A stretch of 34,293 nucleotides of DNA from Acidobacteriota bacterium. Its GTDB lineage: Bacteria > Acidobacteriota > Thermoanaerobaculia > Gp7-AA8 > JAHWKK01. Position numbers and translations under genes: made by a program. The stretch lies in contig JAHWKK010000031.1 of assembly GCA_019347945.1 (NCBI GenBank), positions 1-34,293 on the forward strand. The letters run 5' to 3'. The notes under the pieces were generated by a model. That model saw only the letters and a list, made by a program, of their open reading frames with translations, ran no database searches and had not been told where the DNA came from. Below are positions 18,974 through 26,790 of the stretch, piece by piece; positions within the stretch are counted from its first letter, which is position 1, and each line of letters begins with the position of its first letter.

Positions 18974-19086
18974 TGGGGTCAGGTCTTCGGTTTTCGGTCG
19001 ATTCCACCGATCGTAGAATCCAGCACCCAACTAGGGCAAACTTTCTACTCCTCGTAGGCCACACAAAAAACAAAGACCTGACCCCA
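18974..19086. mobile_element. Family-3 short inverted-repeat element
   Basis: TGGGGTCAGGTCTT at 18974-18987 is inverted perfectly at 19073-19086 (AAGACCTGACCCCA), and weaker pairing extends inward to the T-rich and A-rich runs. The 113-bp interior has no ORF but holds CTACTCCTCGTAG, close to the core of the family-2 element. It ends 12 bases before the duplicated segment starts (19099), so it may mark or have caused the breakpoint. Confidence 0.75.
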
Positions 19087-19095
19087 GAGGTCAGC

Positions 19096-19305
19096 TCACG
19101 GCGTGAGGTCTGTCTCCGACTTGTAATCGAAGTTCCGGACGTTGCGGATGGTGACGAGCGGATCGTCGACGACTGCCGTCGCCAGCCGCGACTGATCGAT
19201 GGTCCAGTCGCGATCATTTGACGGCCGCACGATCGCCGCGAACCCCAACCACACCAGGAGCAGCGTAACCACCGTTCCCGCCACCCATCGAATCCATCGT
19301 CGCAT
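19096..19305 (-). pseudogene. Truncated DUF4105 gene (N-terminal 69 codons)
   Basis: Starting at 19305, this copy equals the first part of the intact gene at 9158-9988 and then ends at a TGA formed by foreign sequence at the duplication junction (19096-19098). Only the membrane anchor and a short part of the periplasmic domain remain; the histidine and cysteine of the putative active site are lost. It still sits downstream of BASS copy 2. Confidence 0.88.
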
Positions 19306-20370
19306 CGCCCGGGTATCTTAGGCTCGGTCCGGAGTAGGAGGCCTAACGCCCAGGCGTAAGAGGTGCGGAGCTCACGCACATGGCGCACTCGGACTGCCTG
19401 GCAGCGCTCGGCAACGAATCGGACGGCTGGGAGCGCCGGTCAGCCTGCGGGGGAAAGCGCGCTCTTGGCCGCATCCACGGCTGGTATGCGGGCCCATACC
19501 GCGGCGAGGGCGAATCCGAAGACGAGGTGAACCACGCCCCACAGGATCGAGGTGATCGCCACTCCCGCGAGGTTGGGAAAGAACGCTACTGCCAAACCGA
19601 CAGCCAGTGCGACGTTCTGAAACGCGACCTCCAGTGTCACCGCGCGGCGGTCGCCGGCCACAAGGCCGGAAACCCGGGCGAGAGACCAGCCCAGCACCGC
19701 CGCGACGGCGAACGTGAATAGAACCGGAGGCAGCGCGGAATTGGCGAACGCGCCGAGCACCTTGATGTTGCCCAACAGCAGGATCGCCACCACAATGGCG
19801 AACACGCCCCCGGCGACGCGGCGCGACCACAGGCGAATCCTGTTCGCCGTCCCGGGCCGCCTGGCGCGAATGAGCATTCCGGCTGCCACCGGCACGATCA
19901 ACATGATGAGCAGCACCATGACCACCCGCTTGGGATCAATCTCGATTCTTTGGAGGACGGCCCTGGTGGCGGGATTCATCGCCGCCCAGAATCCGAACAG
20001 CAGCGGCGTGGCCACGATGCTGAACAGCGTCGAAACCGCCGTCATGCTGACCGACGTGGCCACACTGCCGCGCGCCACGCCGGTAAGGTAGTTCGACAGC
20101 GCCCCGGCTGGGCAACAGGCCACGAGCAGCAGGCCGAGCGCGATGCTCGGCGTGTCGGCCATCATGCGGCCGAATCCGTAAGCGACACCGGGCAGGATAA
20201 TGAACTGCGCGACGAGTCCGATAAGCGGCGCCCTGGGGCTTCTGAGGATACGGCGGAACTGCTCCCACGTCAGGTCCAGCGCCACGGCGAACACGAGAAA
20301 GCCCACCATGACCGCGACGGCGATGCCGGCTGTCGGGCTGAAATTGAATGACGCCTGATCGATGTCCATG
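19099..20370. repeat. 1,272-bp direct duplication, copy 2
   Basis: Same orientation and content as 9782-11053. The left edge lies inside the DUF4105 coding sequence and 12 bases from the family-3 repeat; the right edge is exactly at the BASS start codon (20370), after which the sequence differs completely from copy 1. Together the two copies bracket the ferritin-like gene and the sugar cluster. Confidence 0.93.
19440..20369 (-). CDS. BASS-family transporter, copy 2
   Basis: 309 residues, identical to copy 1 except for Ala near residue 14 where copy 1 has Val. All membrane helices and the CPAGALSNYLT and RRAVTLEVAFQN motifs are kept. It is preceded by GGGAGAG, a reasonable ribosome site, and follows the methyltransferase gene by 34 bases, so it looks like the original operon context. 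A sodium-coupled organic-anion carrier is expected; the substrate is unknown. Confidence 0.9.
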   Translation of the reverse strand: MDIDQASFNFSPTAGIAVAVMVGFLVFAVALDLTWEQFRRILRSPRAPLIGLVAQFIILPGVAYGFGRMMADTPSIALGLLLVACCPAGALSNYLTGVARGSVATSVSMTAVSTLFSIVATPLLFGFWAAMNPATRAVLQRIEIDPKRVVMVLLIMLIVPVAAGMLIRARRPGTANRIRLWSRRVAGGVFAIVVAILLLGNIKVLGAFANSALPPVLFTFAVAAVLGWSLARVSGLVAGDRRAVTLEVAFQNVALAVGLAVAFFPNLAGVAITSILWGVVHLVFGFALAAVWARIPAVDAAKSALSPAG

Positions 20371-20403
20371 GCAGACTCTCCCTTCCGTCAAGCGGCCATG
20401 CCG

Positions 20404-21039
20404 TTACACAGCGCTTTCTTTGCGCCCCAACATGCAGTGGGCGCCGAACCGCACGGCGTCGTTGCGACCGGTGCGGGTTTCGGTGAAGCCGGCCTGGCGG
20501 AACGCGGCTTCGAGATCGGCAAGCTCGTGAAGATGAAAACCGTCCGTCGCAGCCGGCTTGAAGCGCATGAAGTTCTCCCGAATCGGGAACGTCACCGCCG
20601 CCAGCCCGCCGGGCTTGAGAACCCGGTGCATTTCTTTGAAGACCGCGCCCGGATCGGCAATCACGTATGCCGTGGCGACAGTGCACGCCTTGTCGAACGT
20701 TCCATCGTCGAACGGCAATGCGCCGCCGGAGGCTTGATGCAGCGCCACCCGCCCTTCCGCGATGGCTTGGGCGTTCTTCTTTGATGCCATCTCGATTGCC
20801 GTCTTCGAGATTTCGGCGCCAGCCACGTGGCCGTTGGATGCCCGTTCCGCAAGCAGCCCGATGTTCGCGCCATTGCCGAAGCCGACCTCCAGAACGTGGT
20901 CATTGGGCTGCACGTCCATCAGGTCCGCCGTCCAGCGAGCGTGCTCAATGGTTTTTGGAGTCATCCAGCGAAACAACGCCTTGCCGAGTACTCCCTTGGG
21001 ATGTTGCAACTGCTTGCCGATCACACGGAATAGGCCCAT
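20404..21039 (-). CDS. Class I SAM-dependent methyltransferase
   Basis: 211 residues from ATG 21037-21039, preceded by GTGAGGTGG; a GTG four codons upstream is less likely. Motif I is VLEVGFGNGANI (49-60), the acidic strand-2 end is AGAEIS, motif II/III lie around ALPFDDGTFDKAC, and LKPGG is present near residue 150, as in UbiE/small-molecule methyltransferases. The N-terminus (LQHPKGVLGK) is that of a soluble protein. It is co-directional with BASS copy 2 and probably co-transcribed. The substrate is unknown. Confidence 0.88.
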   Translation of the reverse strand: MGLFRVIGKQLQHPKGVLGKALFRWMTPKTIEHARWTADLMDVQPNDHVLEVGFGNGANIGLLAERASNGHVAGAEISKTAIEMASKKNAQAIAEGRVALHQASGGALPFDDGTFDKACTVATAYVIADPGAVFKEMHRVLKPGGLAAVTFPIRENFMRFKPAATDGFHLHELADLEAAFRQAGFTETRTGRNDAVRFGAHCMLGRKESAV

Positions 21040-21186
21040 GGGCCACCTCACTTGGTCGAGTGTCGCAGGTCACGAATGTCGCAACCATAGTCACTTTCGT
21101 GTGGTGGGGCAACCGGGCATTTGTCCATCGTCTGACAGGCAGGTGCGCTCTGGACAGGGCGCTCGCCCGCTCAGCAAAAAGCGGGT

Positions 21187-21429
21187 AAGTCGGGGTCAAA
21201 CCTCGAATCTCAACTTAACGCGGAACCGGATCGCCTCGATCGACCGGCGGAACCCACGGTCGCTCCACTTGAGCTGCTCGCACTTCCGGGGTCATCTCGA
21301 GACTGCGGGCTCGGCGGGATAAATGAGTGCCGGATGAAGGCCAGATCGTTGCCCGGTGACCGAGTGGAGCGCGATCGTACCTCGGAGCGCCGCGTCGGTA
21401 AGTTATGTTTCAAGGTGCGACCCCAACTT
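21187..21429. mobile_element. Internally deleted transposase element (MITE-like), copy B
   Basis: Left end AAGTCGGGGTC (one mismatch to the canonical end) and right end GACCCCAACTT. The interior matches the two outer parts of the element at 370-1466 and lacks about 840 bases, joining the equivalent of positions about 496 and 1341 at GCTCGGCGGG. Nothing of the transposase active site remains, so movement would need the enzyme in trans. Confidence 0.85.
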
Positions 21430-21772
21430 CACCAACGAGATTGATGAACTGCCTCCCCGAACTACGACAGAACTCACAGCCTTTGTAAACGAGAGGAAGG
21501 GATCAGCCGTAGCCTCGAAAGGTTATCGGTTGTGGGAGTTTTTCGTCCCTCTTCACGACGCGCAAGTTCGGCCCTCACGATTCGTGGAAACAGAGAAATT
21601 CGGCATCGCAACAATCTCCACACTCCGATACATCGATATCGAGAGTAGAGACCATAGCGAGCTGATTGAGCTCGCCTTCGAGATGATGGAGAAGGACATC
21701 GAATACGTCGTCAAGGTCTTCCATCCTCCCAGACGCAATACGTTGGAGAAGCTCGACGCAGCCAGCGGGTAA
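21430..21772 (+). pseudogene. Both-end-truncated gene fragment between two MITE-like copies
   Basis: An open frame of about 113 codons fills the whole space between copies B and C. The protein has ordinary composition (TNEIDELPPRTTTELTAFVN, LWEFFVPLHDAQVR, FETEKFG-like VETEKFGIATIST, FEMMEKDIEYVVKVFHPP) but no ATG at its start, and its stop TAA (21770-21772) is made by the first bases of copy C. It thus appears to be an interrupted gene. I do not recognise the family. Confidence 0.5.
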
Positions 21773-22011
21773 GTTGGGGTCAAACCTCGAATCTCAACTT
21801 AACGCCCACCGGATCGCCTCGATCGACCGGCGGAACCCACGGTCGCTCCGCCCGAGATGCCCGCACTTCTGGATCATCTCGAGACTGCGGGCTCGGCGGG
21901 AAAACGAGCGGCGGATGAAGGCCAAATCGTTGCCCGGTGACCGAGTGGAGCGCGATCCTACCTCGGAGCGCCGCGTCCACTAAGTTACGTTTCAAGGTGC
22001 GACCCCAACTT
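21771..22011. mobile_element. Internally deleted transposase element (MITE-like), copy C
   Basis: Perfect AAGTTGGGGTC at 21771-21781 and GACCCCAACTT at 22001-22011. It is the same length class as copy B and has the identical deletion junction (GCTCGGCGGG), in the same orientation, so B and C descend from one deletion product. Confidence 0.88.
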
Positions 22012-22021
22012 CGTCCTCATC

Positions 22022-22858
22022 TTAGTTCGGCCAGTAGAGCGTCGTTTCATGAGTGACATCGTCCGTTGCGCTGATGAGAGCCCAAAGGCGCCGTCCTTCA
22101 GGTACGGAGCGAATCTCCACCTGAAGCAACCCACCCTCGTCTACGTCAGAGAACGCTTCCGACCTGAATGTCAGCTGCGCGTAATTTGGATATGACGGGA
22201 CGTGCGCAAAGCAGCATTCGGAAGGAATAGTCGCGAGCTCCAGCGTTTGTTCGAGCAAGAGGCGCGCGGTTCCGAGCGTCTGCACGCGGACGACCACCTG
22301 GGTAGAAGGTTGGATGTCAGGTTCATAAACGCGCACAGTGAGCCGGGCTCGCTTCGACACCGGAATTCCCATCACGGTGACGGACGTCGTCCTAAAGTCC
22401 GGCTCGCGAACAACCGGAATCATCGTCCTGTTAGCTGCAGTCGGACCGAGCACATACGCTGAAAAGAAAATATCCCCTGAGTAAGCCTTGTCCACAAAAA
22501 CAAGACGCGCGGGGACCGCGCGATGAACGTTTGCCGTGTGCGCCGGTGGATAACCAAACATGCGGAGCCCAGTCACGACTTTTGGCCGCACGGTCGAACG
22601 TTCTGGAATCGGCGCGATGAACCAGACATTCGGAATGACCTCAACGTCATCCTCGGAATCGTTGAAGACCCATAGCTCGCTCTGCCAGCGTGATCCTCCC
22701 GCGCCCCCAACTATGGTGGGGATAAATATCGGAACGAGCACGCGCTCGAACCGTGCAGCGAGCTCGTCCGGACTCGGACCGTAACCGTGATCCGCAAGAG
22801 TCGCGTGGGAGAAGAGGAAAATCGTGAAAACGAGGAGGGATCGCGTGACTACTCGCAT
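22022..22858 (-). CDS. Secreted beta-sandwich-type protein, function unknown
   Basis: About 278 residues from ATG 22856-22858, chosen because a good signal peptide follows (MRVVTRSLLVFTIFLFSHATLA); the longer upstream frame has no secretion signal at its start. The mature part is strand-rich: ERVLVPIFIPTIVGGAGGSRWQSELWVFNDSEDDVEV, a layout (polar loops between short hydrophobic strands, ELW-FN motif) I associate with secreted proteins of Acidobacteriota. Two adjacent cysteines (SECCFA) lie near residue 220. It appears less GC-rich than its neighbours. No catalytic motif was seen. Confidence 0.7.
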   Translation of the reverse strand: MRVVTRSLLVFTIFLFSHATLADHGYGPSPDELAARFERVLVPIFIPTIVGGAGGSRWQSELWVFNDSEDDVEVIPNVWFIAPIPERSTVRPKVVTGLRMFGYPPAHTANVHRAVPARLVFVDKAYSGDIFFSAYVLGPTAANRTMIPVVREPDFRTTSVTVMGIPVSKRARLTVRVYEPDIQPSTQVVVRVQTLGTARLLLEQTLELATIPSECCFAHVPSYPNYAQLTFRSEAFSDVDEGGLLQVEIRSVPEGRRLWALISATDDVTHETTLYWPN

Positions 22859-23075
22859 ATTGGTATTACGGCACCGGCGCCACGATCGTCTATACACCAA
22901 CTAACGGCTCTGCATTCAGCGGGCAGGTAGGCCACCGAAACGCTTGAGATCGGAGCCCAGGTGCAGTGCCGACTAATTGAATAAATTGAACACTTTAATG
23001 CGCAAATTGATCCTATCAATGCCTGAAACGTCCGAGGTTTCAGCGCGATCGTCCGGTGAACGCTGCGGGTTCCGC

Positions 23076-23720
23076 TCATGCTTCCGGCGGACGTTCGCCG
23101 ACCTCGACGATCAGAGAGCCGGGGCGTTGCGGGGGGTCGGGATGTGGGATCAGTCCGAGGATCGCGCCGCTGATGAATCCCCCGAGATGCGCCGCATTGT
23201 CGATTCCGGCCCAGGTGAATCCGAAAACGACGTTGAGACCCGCCCACATGAGCAGCATCTCGAACAGTCCGGCGGTCCGGCGTCCGCGCCAGTAAGGCGA
23301 CCGCCGGATTCCCGTGATCAGCGCTCCGAGCAGACCGAAGATTGCGCCGCTCGCTCCAGCCGTGACGGACTGTGTGAAGAAGAAACTCGAGAGCGAAGCG
23401 ACCAGAGCGGTTATGAAAAAGATCGCGAGCATCCGGCTCGAGCTGAACATCACTTCGTAGAGCATGCCGAGCTGGTAGAGAGCCCAGAGATTGAAGACGA
23501 GATGGAGAAGGCCGACGTGGACCAGGACGATCGTGAAGAGCCGCCACCACTCACCCGCCTCCAGCGCACCGGGGTAGAGCGCGCCCGCCCGAATCAGCGC
23601 CGGGGTATCGGCGGTGGTGAGGGCGAAGAGCGGAACGCCCACGATGACCTCGTGAATGAACCCGAGGACGATCAGAAAGATCAGCGCTCGCGTGACGGGC
23701 GCCGCTGGCTTGATGCGCAC
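23076..23720 (-). CDS. Rhomboid-family intramembrane serine protease
   Basis: 214 residues from a GTG (23718-23720). Hydrophobic segments alternate with short loops, and the family motifs are present: GEWWRLFT (56-63), HVGLLHLVFN with His 73 and Asn 77 in the oxyanion region, GASGAIFGL with the catalytic Ser 124, and NAAHLGGF with the catalytic His 178. Rhomboids cut transmembrane substrates within the bilayer; the substrate is unknown. It lies 38 bases after the SDR gene on the same strand and may be co-transcribed. Confidence 0.93.
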   Translation of the reverse strand: MRIKPAAPVTRALIFLIVLGFIHEVIVGVPLFALTTADTPALIRAGALYPGALEAGEWWRLFTIVLVHVGLLHLVFNLWALYQLGMLYEVMFSSSRMLAIFFITALVASLSSFFFTQSVTAGASGAIFGLLGALITGIRRSPYWRGRRTAGLFEMLLMWAGLNVVFGFTWAGIDNAAHLGGFISGAILGLIPHPDPPQRPGSLIVEVGERPPEA

Positions 23721-23758
23721 CTGCCGGGTTCCCTGGGGGTCTGTTGAATCTGGTCCGT

Positions 23759-24559
23759 TCAGATCTTCCTCCGCTTCAGCATTTTCGATGTGATTCTCAT
23801 GGCAGCGTGAGCGATGCCGGGTGCGATCTCGCTGAGCTTCATGAATCCTGCCGCCAGCGCCGGGAGCACCATTCGCCGCCGTCCCGTCTCGAGAAGACCA
23901 ACCGCCGCCCGCCCGACGCGCCCGGCGTTCATGACCGGAACCAGTCGCGACGCCGCGGGGATCGACGCTCGGTCCTTATCGTCGAACAGAGCCGTTTCGG
24001 TCGTCGCCGGGCAGAGAAGCGATATCGTGACGCCGGTTCCGTGCAGCTCGTCTCGAATCGACTCGGCAAATCCGTTCAACGCGTGCTTACTCGCCGCGTA
24101 TGCCGACATGCCGGCATTTCCCATGATTCCGAGGATCGACGAGACGAAGACGATCGCGCCTCGCTTCCGCGCGAGCATACCGGGAAGCACCGCCTGGGCG
24201 CACCAGACAGCTCCGAGGTAGTTGGTCCGCATCATCCCTTCGATGTCCTCCGGGTCGAGTGAGACCGCCGGTCCGAGCGTTCCCCAGCCGGCCGAGCAGA
24301 CCAGACCGTCGACCGGCCCGAGTGATCTCTCGATTCGTTCTGCCAGCCGGATGCATTCCTCGCGATCGGTCACGTCGAGCTCGAATCCTTCTGCCCGTGC
24401 TCCGATCTCCCGGCATCGTTCCGCGACCTCGTCGACGAGCTCACGCCGCCTTGCAGCGATCGCGACCGCGGCGCCCCGATGGGCGAGCTCGACGGCGGCC
24501 GCCCGGCCGATGCCGCTGCTCGCGCCCGTGACCAGAATCACCGAACCTTCCAGCTTCAT
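23759..24559 (-). CDS. SDR-family oxidoreductase
   Basis: 266 residues from ATG 24557-24559. TGASSGIG (11-18) binds the nucleotide, VCSAGWG replaces the usual NNAG, and Ser 140/141, Tyr 154 and Lys 158 (YAASK) form the active site. The C-terminal segment (AAGFMKLSEIAPGIAHAAMRITSKMLKRRKI) is amphipathic and basic, as in SDRs that associate with membranes and act on lipids or long-chain substrates. Substrate unknown. The longer upstream frame is rejected because it runs through repeat sequence. Confidence 0.87.
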   Translation of the reverse strand: MKLEGSVILVTGASSGIGRAAAVELAHRGAAVAIAARRRELVDEVAERCREIGARAEGFELDVTDREECIRLAERIERSLGPVDGLVCSAGWGTLGPAVSLDPEDIEGMMRTNYLGAVWCAQAVLPGMLARKRGAIVFVSSILGIMGNAGMSAYAASKHALNGFAESIRDELHGTGVTISLLCPATTETALFDDKDRASIPAASRLVPVMNAGRVGRAAVGLLETGRRRMVLPALAAGFMKLSEIAPGIAHAAMRITSKMLKRRKI

Positions 24560-24582
24560 GACGCGCAAAGGATATAGGAGGG

Positions 24583-24945
24583 GGGAGGGTTGGAGGTTTG
24601 GGGTTTGAGGTTGGAGGTTGGAGGAGTGCGGTCCAATAAGGCAGAGGCCGGGCACGGGCGCGGGCACGGGCACGGGCGCGAGAAAGATCTCGAAGAATGC
24701 GTCGCTCGAGGGGCTGGTCAGGTTGATTCGCGACCGCCCCCCAGATCCTTCGCCGGCTCCTAATGAAACATCCGTTCGCGAGGCCCGCCCGTGCCCGTGC
24801 CCCTGCCCGCGCCCGTGCCCGGCCTCTTCATCGGACCCAGCGCTACGCGTCATGGTCACTTTTCCGGGCTTCATTCCCGATCCGATGGGGCCTTCTGGCC
24901 TCGGTCACTTGCTCAGGATGACGATTGCTTGGATGTGACGGGAAC
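24583..24945. repeat. Repeat-filled intergenic region with a large GC-rich inverted repeat
   Basis: The 402-base gap between the SDR and FAD-oxidoreductase genes holds no credible gene. 24583-24622 is a purine-rich run of GGAGG/TTGGAGG units. 24644-24678 (GGGCACGGGC units) is inverted at 24786-24826 with a single 6-base extra unit, giving a stem of about 35 bp around a 107-base loop. 24837-24945 resembles the dispersed repeats at 12000-12085, ending CTCAGGATGACG. The whole has the look of stacked REP-like insertions. Confidence 0.65.
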
Positions 24946-24961
24946 AAAAGCGCGAACGGTT

Positions 24962-26122
24962 TCAGATGCTGGCGAACTGGTCCGCGAGAGCTTCGATCGA
25001 CGCCGTGTCGGCGCGCGTTCGGCGTGTGAGAAACCTCCCGGCTTTCGGTGAAGACACGATCGAGAGAAGCGCGTTCATCATCCCGGGTCGCTCGAGCATC
25101 GCCGCGACCAGGCGGCTCCAGCGGAAGCGAGAATGAAACGCTCGCGAAAAGGTTCGATCCCACGCGTCCCGGCCTCGATCATCGCGTTCGGAGAGAAGAT
25201 GAAGGGCGAGCAGAAGCCCCGACTGCAAGCCGATGGTCATCCCGTTACCCGCCAACGGATCGACGAGCCCCGCCGCATCACCGATCATGAGCGTGCCCTC
25301 GTGCTCCGCTTTCCTCGCCGTGAAGATGACCGGATCGGACGACACGAATTCTCCGGACGGCTCGGGGTGCTGGTCGAAGAGCGATCGAAGGGCGTCGGAT
25401 TCCCCGCGAAGCGATTCGACCACGGCGTCCCAGCCACCTCTGCTCGTCCGGAGCCGGTTCTGATGAACGAGCCCGCAGATATTGATCTGGCCTCTTTCGA
25501 CCGGCGAGGTCCCGAGATAACCGTCGCGGAACGAGTAGAGGCGCACTTCCTCGTTGTCGGCCGCGTCGACGTAGTGCCGTTTGAATCCGAAAAACCGGCG
25601 CCGGGTCTCCTTCGCGAAAGATCGCTTCATCTGGAGATCCATCCGGCCCCATCGGCCCCAGGCTCCGACGATCATTCCGGCCTCGATTCTCATCTCCCCC
25701 TCGCTGCCGGACGCGATGATAAAGGGCGTCGGACCCGATGACTCGATGCGGGAAACCGTGACTCCGGTCATGCCTCGCACACCAAGGATGACCGCTCGCT
25801 CGAACAGCATCCGATCGAGAGAGAGCCGGGAGATGCCCCGCGCGGTGCCGGGAAGATCGAAGGAGTACTCTCGTCGTCCCGCAATGACACGACATGTTCG
25901 AACCGGACGGGCACCGGCGGCATCGAGCGCTCCCGAAAGGCCGAGAAGGTCGAGAACCGGCCCGGCGTCCCAGGAGAGAAACTCACCGCAGATCTTGTCG
26001 CGCGGAAATGTGTCGCGCTCGACGAGGGTCACGTCGACGCCCTTCGAGGCGAGAAGTGCCGCAGCCGTCGATCCGGCCGGTCCGCCGCCGACGACCGCAA
26101 CCTCGGTTTTGATCGTCGTCAC
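24962..26122 (-). CDS. FAD-dependent oxidoreductase (geranylgeranyl-reductase/hydroxylase-like)
   Basis: 386 residues from a GTG at 26120-26122 that overlaps the methyltransferase stop (GTGA). The FAD-binding Rossmann motif is VVGGGPAGSTAAALLASKG (10-28), with Glu 35 at the end of strand 2 (LVERD), followed by DKICGEFLS, typical of the geranylgeranyl reductase/aromatic hydroxylase group. The second FAD motif is LMIGDAAGLVDPLAGNGM near residue 275-292. Family members reduce isoprenoid chains or hydroxylate aromatic and polyketide intermediates. In this operon it is a plausible tailoring enzyme for a ketosynthase-made product. The longer frame to 26905 is not used. Confidence 0.87.
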   Translation of the reverse strand: MTTIKTEVAVVGGGPAGSTAAALLASKGVDVTLVERDTFPRDKICGEFLSWDAGPVLDLLGLSGALDAAGARPVRTCRVIAGRREYSFDLPGTARGISRLSLDRMLFERAVILGVRGMTGVTVSRIESSGPTPFIIASGSEGEMRIEAGMIVGAWGRWGRMDLQMKRSFAKETRRRFFGFKRHYVDAADNEEVRLYSFRDGYLGTSPVERGQINICGLVHQNRLRTSRGGWDAVVESLRGESDALRSLFDQHPEPSGEFVSSDPVIFTARKAEHEGTLMIGDAAGLVDPLAGNGMTIGLQSGLLLALHLLSERDDRGRDAWDRTFSRAFHSRFRWSRLVAAMLERPGMMNALLSIVSSPKAGRFLTRRTRADTASIEALADQFASI

Positions 26123-26787
26123 GAGCCGGATCTCGCGACCAATCCGATGCGATACGGAAAGATCCGGACGACGCTGGCCCGAGCTCCAATGCTGCTCGCG
26201 ACGCTCATCGCCTCTTCGACGGTGTAGCCGCGAGCGACGGAGGTCGGAGCGTCGAATCGAGTGATCCGTCCGATGAGTCGCAGCGCTCCGAGAAGCCGGG
26301 TGAAGAGCCATGGGACGATGTGGCGACGCGTATCCGAGACGATTGCGGCTTGCCGCGCCACCCGCAGCGCTTCTGTGAGAATTCGAGCATTCTGGCTCTC
26401 GTCGAAATGATGAAAGAGGTGGGAGGAGGTCACGACGTCGACCGAGCCGTCGAGGAAGGGGAGTCGGAAGGCATTCCCGACGACGCGGAGGATCGGATTT
26501 TTCGAGCCGAGCTTTCTGCCGTACAGAAGGTGCTCGATCCGGAGATCGAGACCGATTCGCATCTGCACGTCGTTGAGTGAATCGATCAGATCGGAGGTCC
26601 CCGACCCGAGATCGAGAACGCTGGCAGGGCGGGGCGCCGCGATGCGAACGGTTTTGCGAAATGCTCTGACTCCGCCGGCCAGCGAATTGAATTTCCGGAG
26701 ATCGCGGAGCGATCGTTCGACGTCCTCGACCGGCTGGCCTTCCTGATCGAGAAGCTCCGGTGTATCGACTCTCTGCGAGAGGAACAT
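26119..26787 (-). CDS. Class I SAM-dependent methyltransferase (biosynthetic operon)
   Basis: 222 residues from ATG 26785-26787, three bases after the ketosynthase stop. Motif I is SVLDLGSGTSDL (61-72), the strand-2 acidic residue is in IGLDLR, and the HLFHHF segment near residue 125 is typical of methyltransferases acting on aromatic or polyketide substrates. Its stop overlaps the start of the flavoprotein. A carbon- or oxygen-methylation of the product of the upstream ketosynthase is inferred from this position. Confidence 0.85.
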   Translation of the reverse strand: MFLSQRVDTPELLDQEGQPVEDVERSLRDLRKFNSLAGGVRAFRKTVRIAAPRPASVLDLGSGTSDLIDSLNDVQMRIGLDLRIEHLLYGRKLGSKNPILRVVGNAFRLPFLDGSVDVVTSSHLFHHFDESQNARILTEALRVARQAAIVSDTRRHIVPWLFTRLLGALRLIGRITRFDAPTSVARGYTVEEAMSVASSIGARASVVRIFPYRIGLVARSGS

Positions 26788-26790
26788 CGC

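Noticed and set aside
21187-22011. Composite transposon carrying a cargo gene between copies B and C
   Set aside because: Neither copy encodes a transposase and the enclosed gene is broken at both ends; two independent insertions explain it.
22859-23075. Hidden gene between the secreted protein and rhomboid
   Set aside because: The gap is AT-richer with no ORF having a start, ribosome site or motif; promoter sequence is likely but none was clear.
24791-25051. Proline-rich ORF starting MPVPLPAPVPG
   Set aside because: It translates the GC-rich inverted repeat and dispersed repeat, and overlaps the flavoprotein gene antisense.
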